In this document: piece after piece, positions 5,088-5,094 of the stretch | Position numbering within the stretch: position 1 is the first letter of the stretch | Layout of the letters: the number at the start of each line of letters is the position of its first letter | From: an archaeon | Lineage (GTDB): Archaea > Altiarchaeota > Altiarchaeia > IMC4 > QMZM01 | Assembly: GCA_029933895.1 (NCBI GenBank) | Contig: JAOZNG010000093.1 | Location: 1-5,094, forward strand | Length of the DNA stretch: 5,094 nucleotides | Direction of reading: 5' to 3' | Position numbers and translations under genes: made by a program | Notes under the pieces: model-generated | Seen by the model: only the letters and a program-made list of their open reading frames with translations | The model's database searches: none | Told to the model about the DNA's origin: nothing

Positions 5088-5094
5088 TGTGCAT

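Noticed and set aside
5071..5094. Seven minus-strand codons from the window edge to a TGA, possible end of an upstream gene
   Set aside because: Too short to judge, and the stop lies inside the hairpin loop region; no evidence fixes the frame.

Overview
The window is almost entirely one very large minus-strand gene (188-4927) encoding a 1,579-residue secreted, membrane-anchored surface protein. I do not recognise it as a named gene, but its architecture reads clearly. In order it has a signal peptide, fourteen FG-GAP (integrin-alpha-like) calcium-loop repeats, two fibronectin type III-like domains, an Asp-rich thrombospondin type 3-like calcium segment, about 380 residues of coiled-coil stalk, one transmembrane helix and a short, extremely Glu-rich cytoplasmic tail. 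Fourteen FG-GAP repeats divide evenly into two seven-bladed beta-propellers. The best model is therefore two propeller heads on a long, probably oligomeric stalk planted in the cell membrane, suited to adhesion, ligand binding or cell-surface structure. Nothing in it looks enzymatic.

The organism is most likely an archaeon, perhaps a euryarchaeote of the Thermoplasmata type, though this is inference and the rank below Archaea is a guess. Pointers are a TATA-like box without a clear Shine-Dalgarno site, T-rich tracts rather than a classic hairpin terminator after the gene, many N-glycosylation sequons, an apparent preference for AGA/AGG arginine codons where checked, and FN3 plus TSP3 segments of the kind common in archaeal surface proteins. 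A bacterial origin is not excluded.

Layout: positions 1-187 hold no supportable gene. They contain T-rich (minus strand) termination tracts behind the large gene, a small imperfect inverted repeat, and perhaps the last codons of a convergent plus-strand gene cut by the window edge. Positions 188-4927 are the surface-protein gene. Positions 4928-5094 are its upstream region, with a TATA-like element, a seven-codon upstream frame that overlaps the start codon as ATGA, and a compact GNRA-capped hairpin near the window edge that may terminate the preceding minus-strand transcript.

The most interesting signal is in the stalk. A clean heptad coiled coil (residues 1131-1166) changes into about fifteen consecutive 11-residue (hendecad) repeats (residues 1173-1337). 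Within these a 33-residue, three-hendecad unit is duplicated, with its polar core breaks conserved. Predicted N-glycosylation sites are concentrated in the stalk and scarce in the propellers. This resembles the hendecad coiled-coil stalk principle of tetrabrachion from Staphylothermus marinus, here combined with integrin-like propeller heads.
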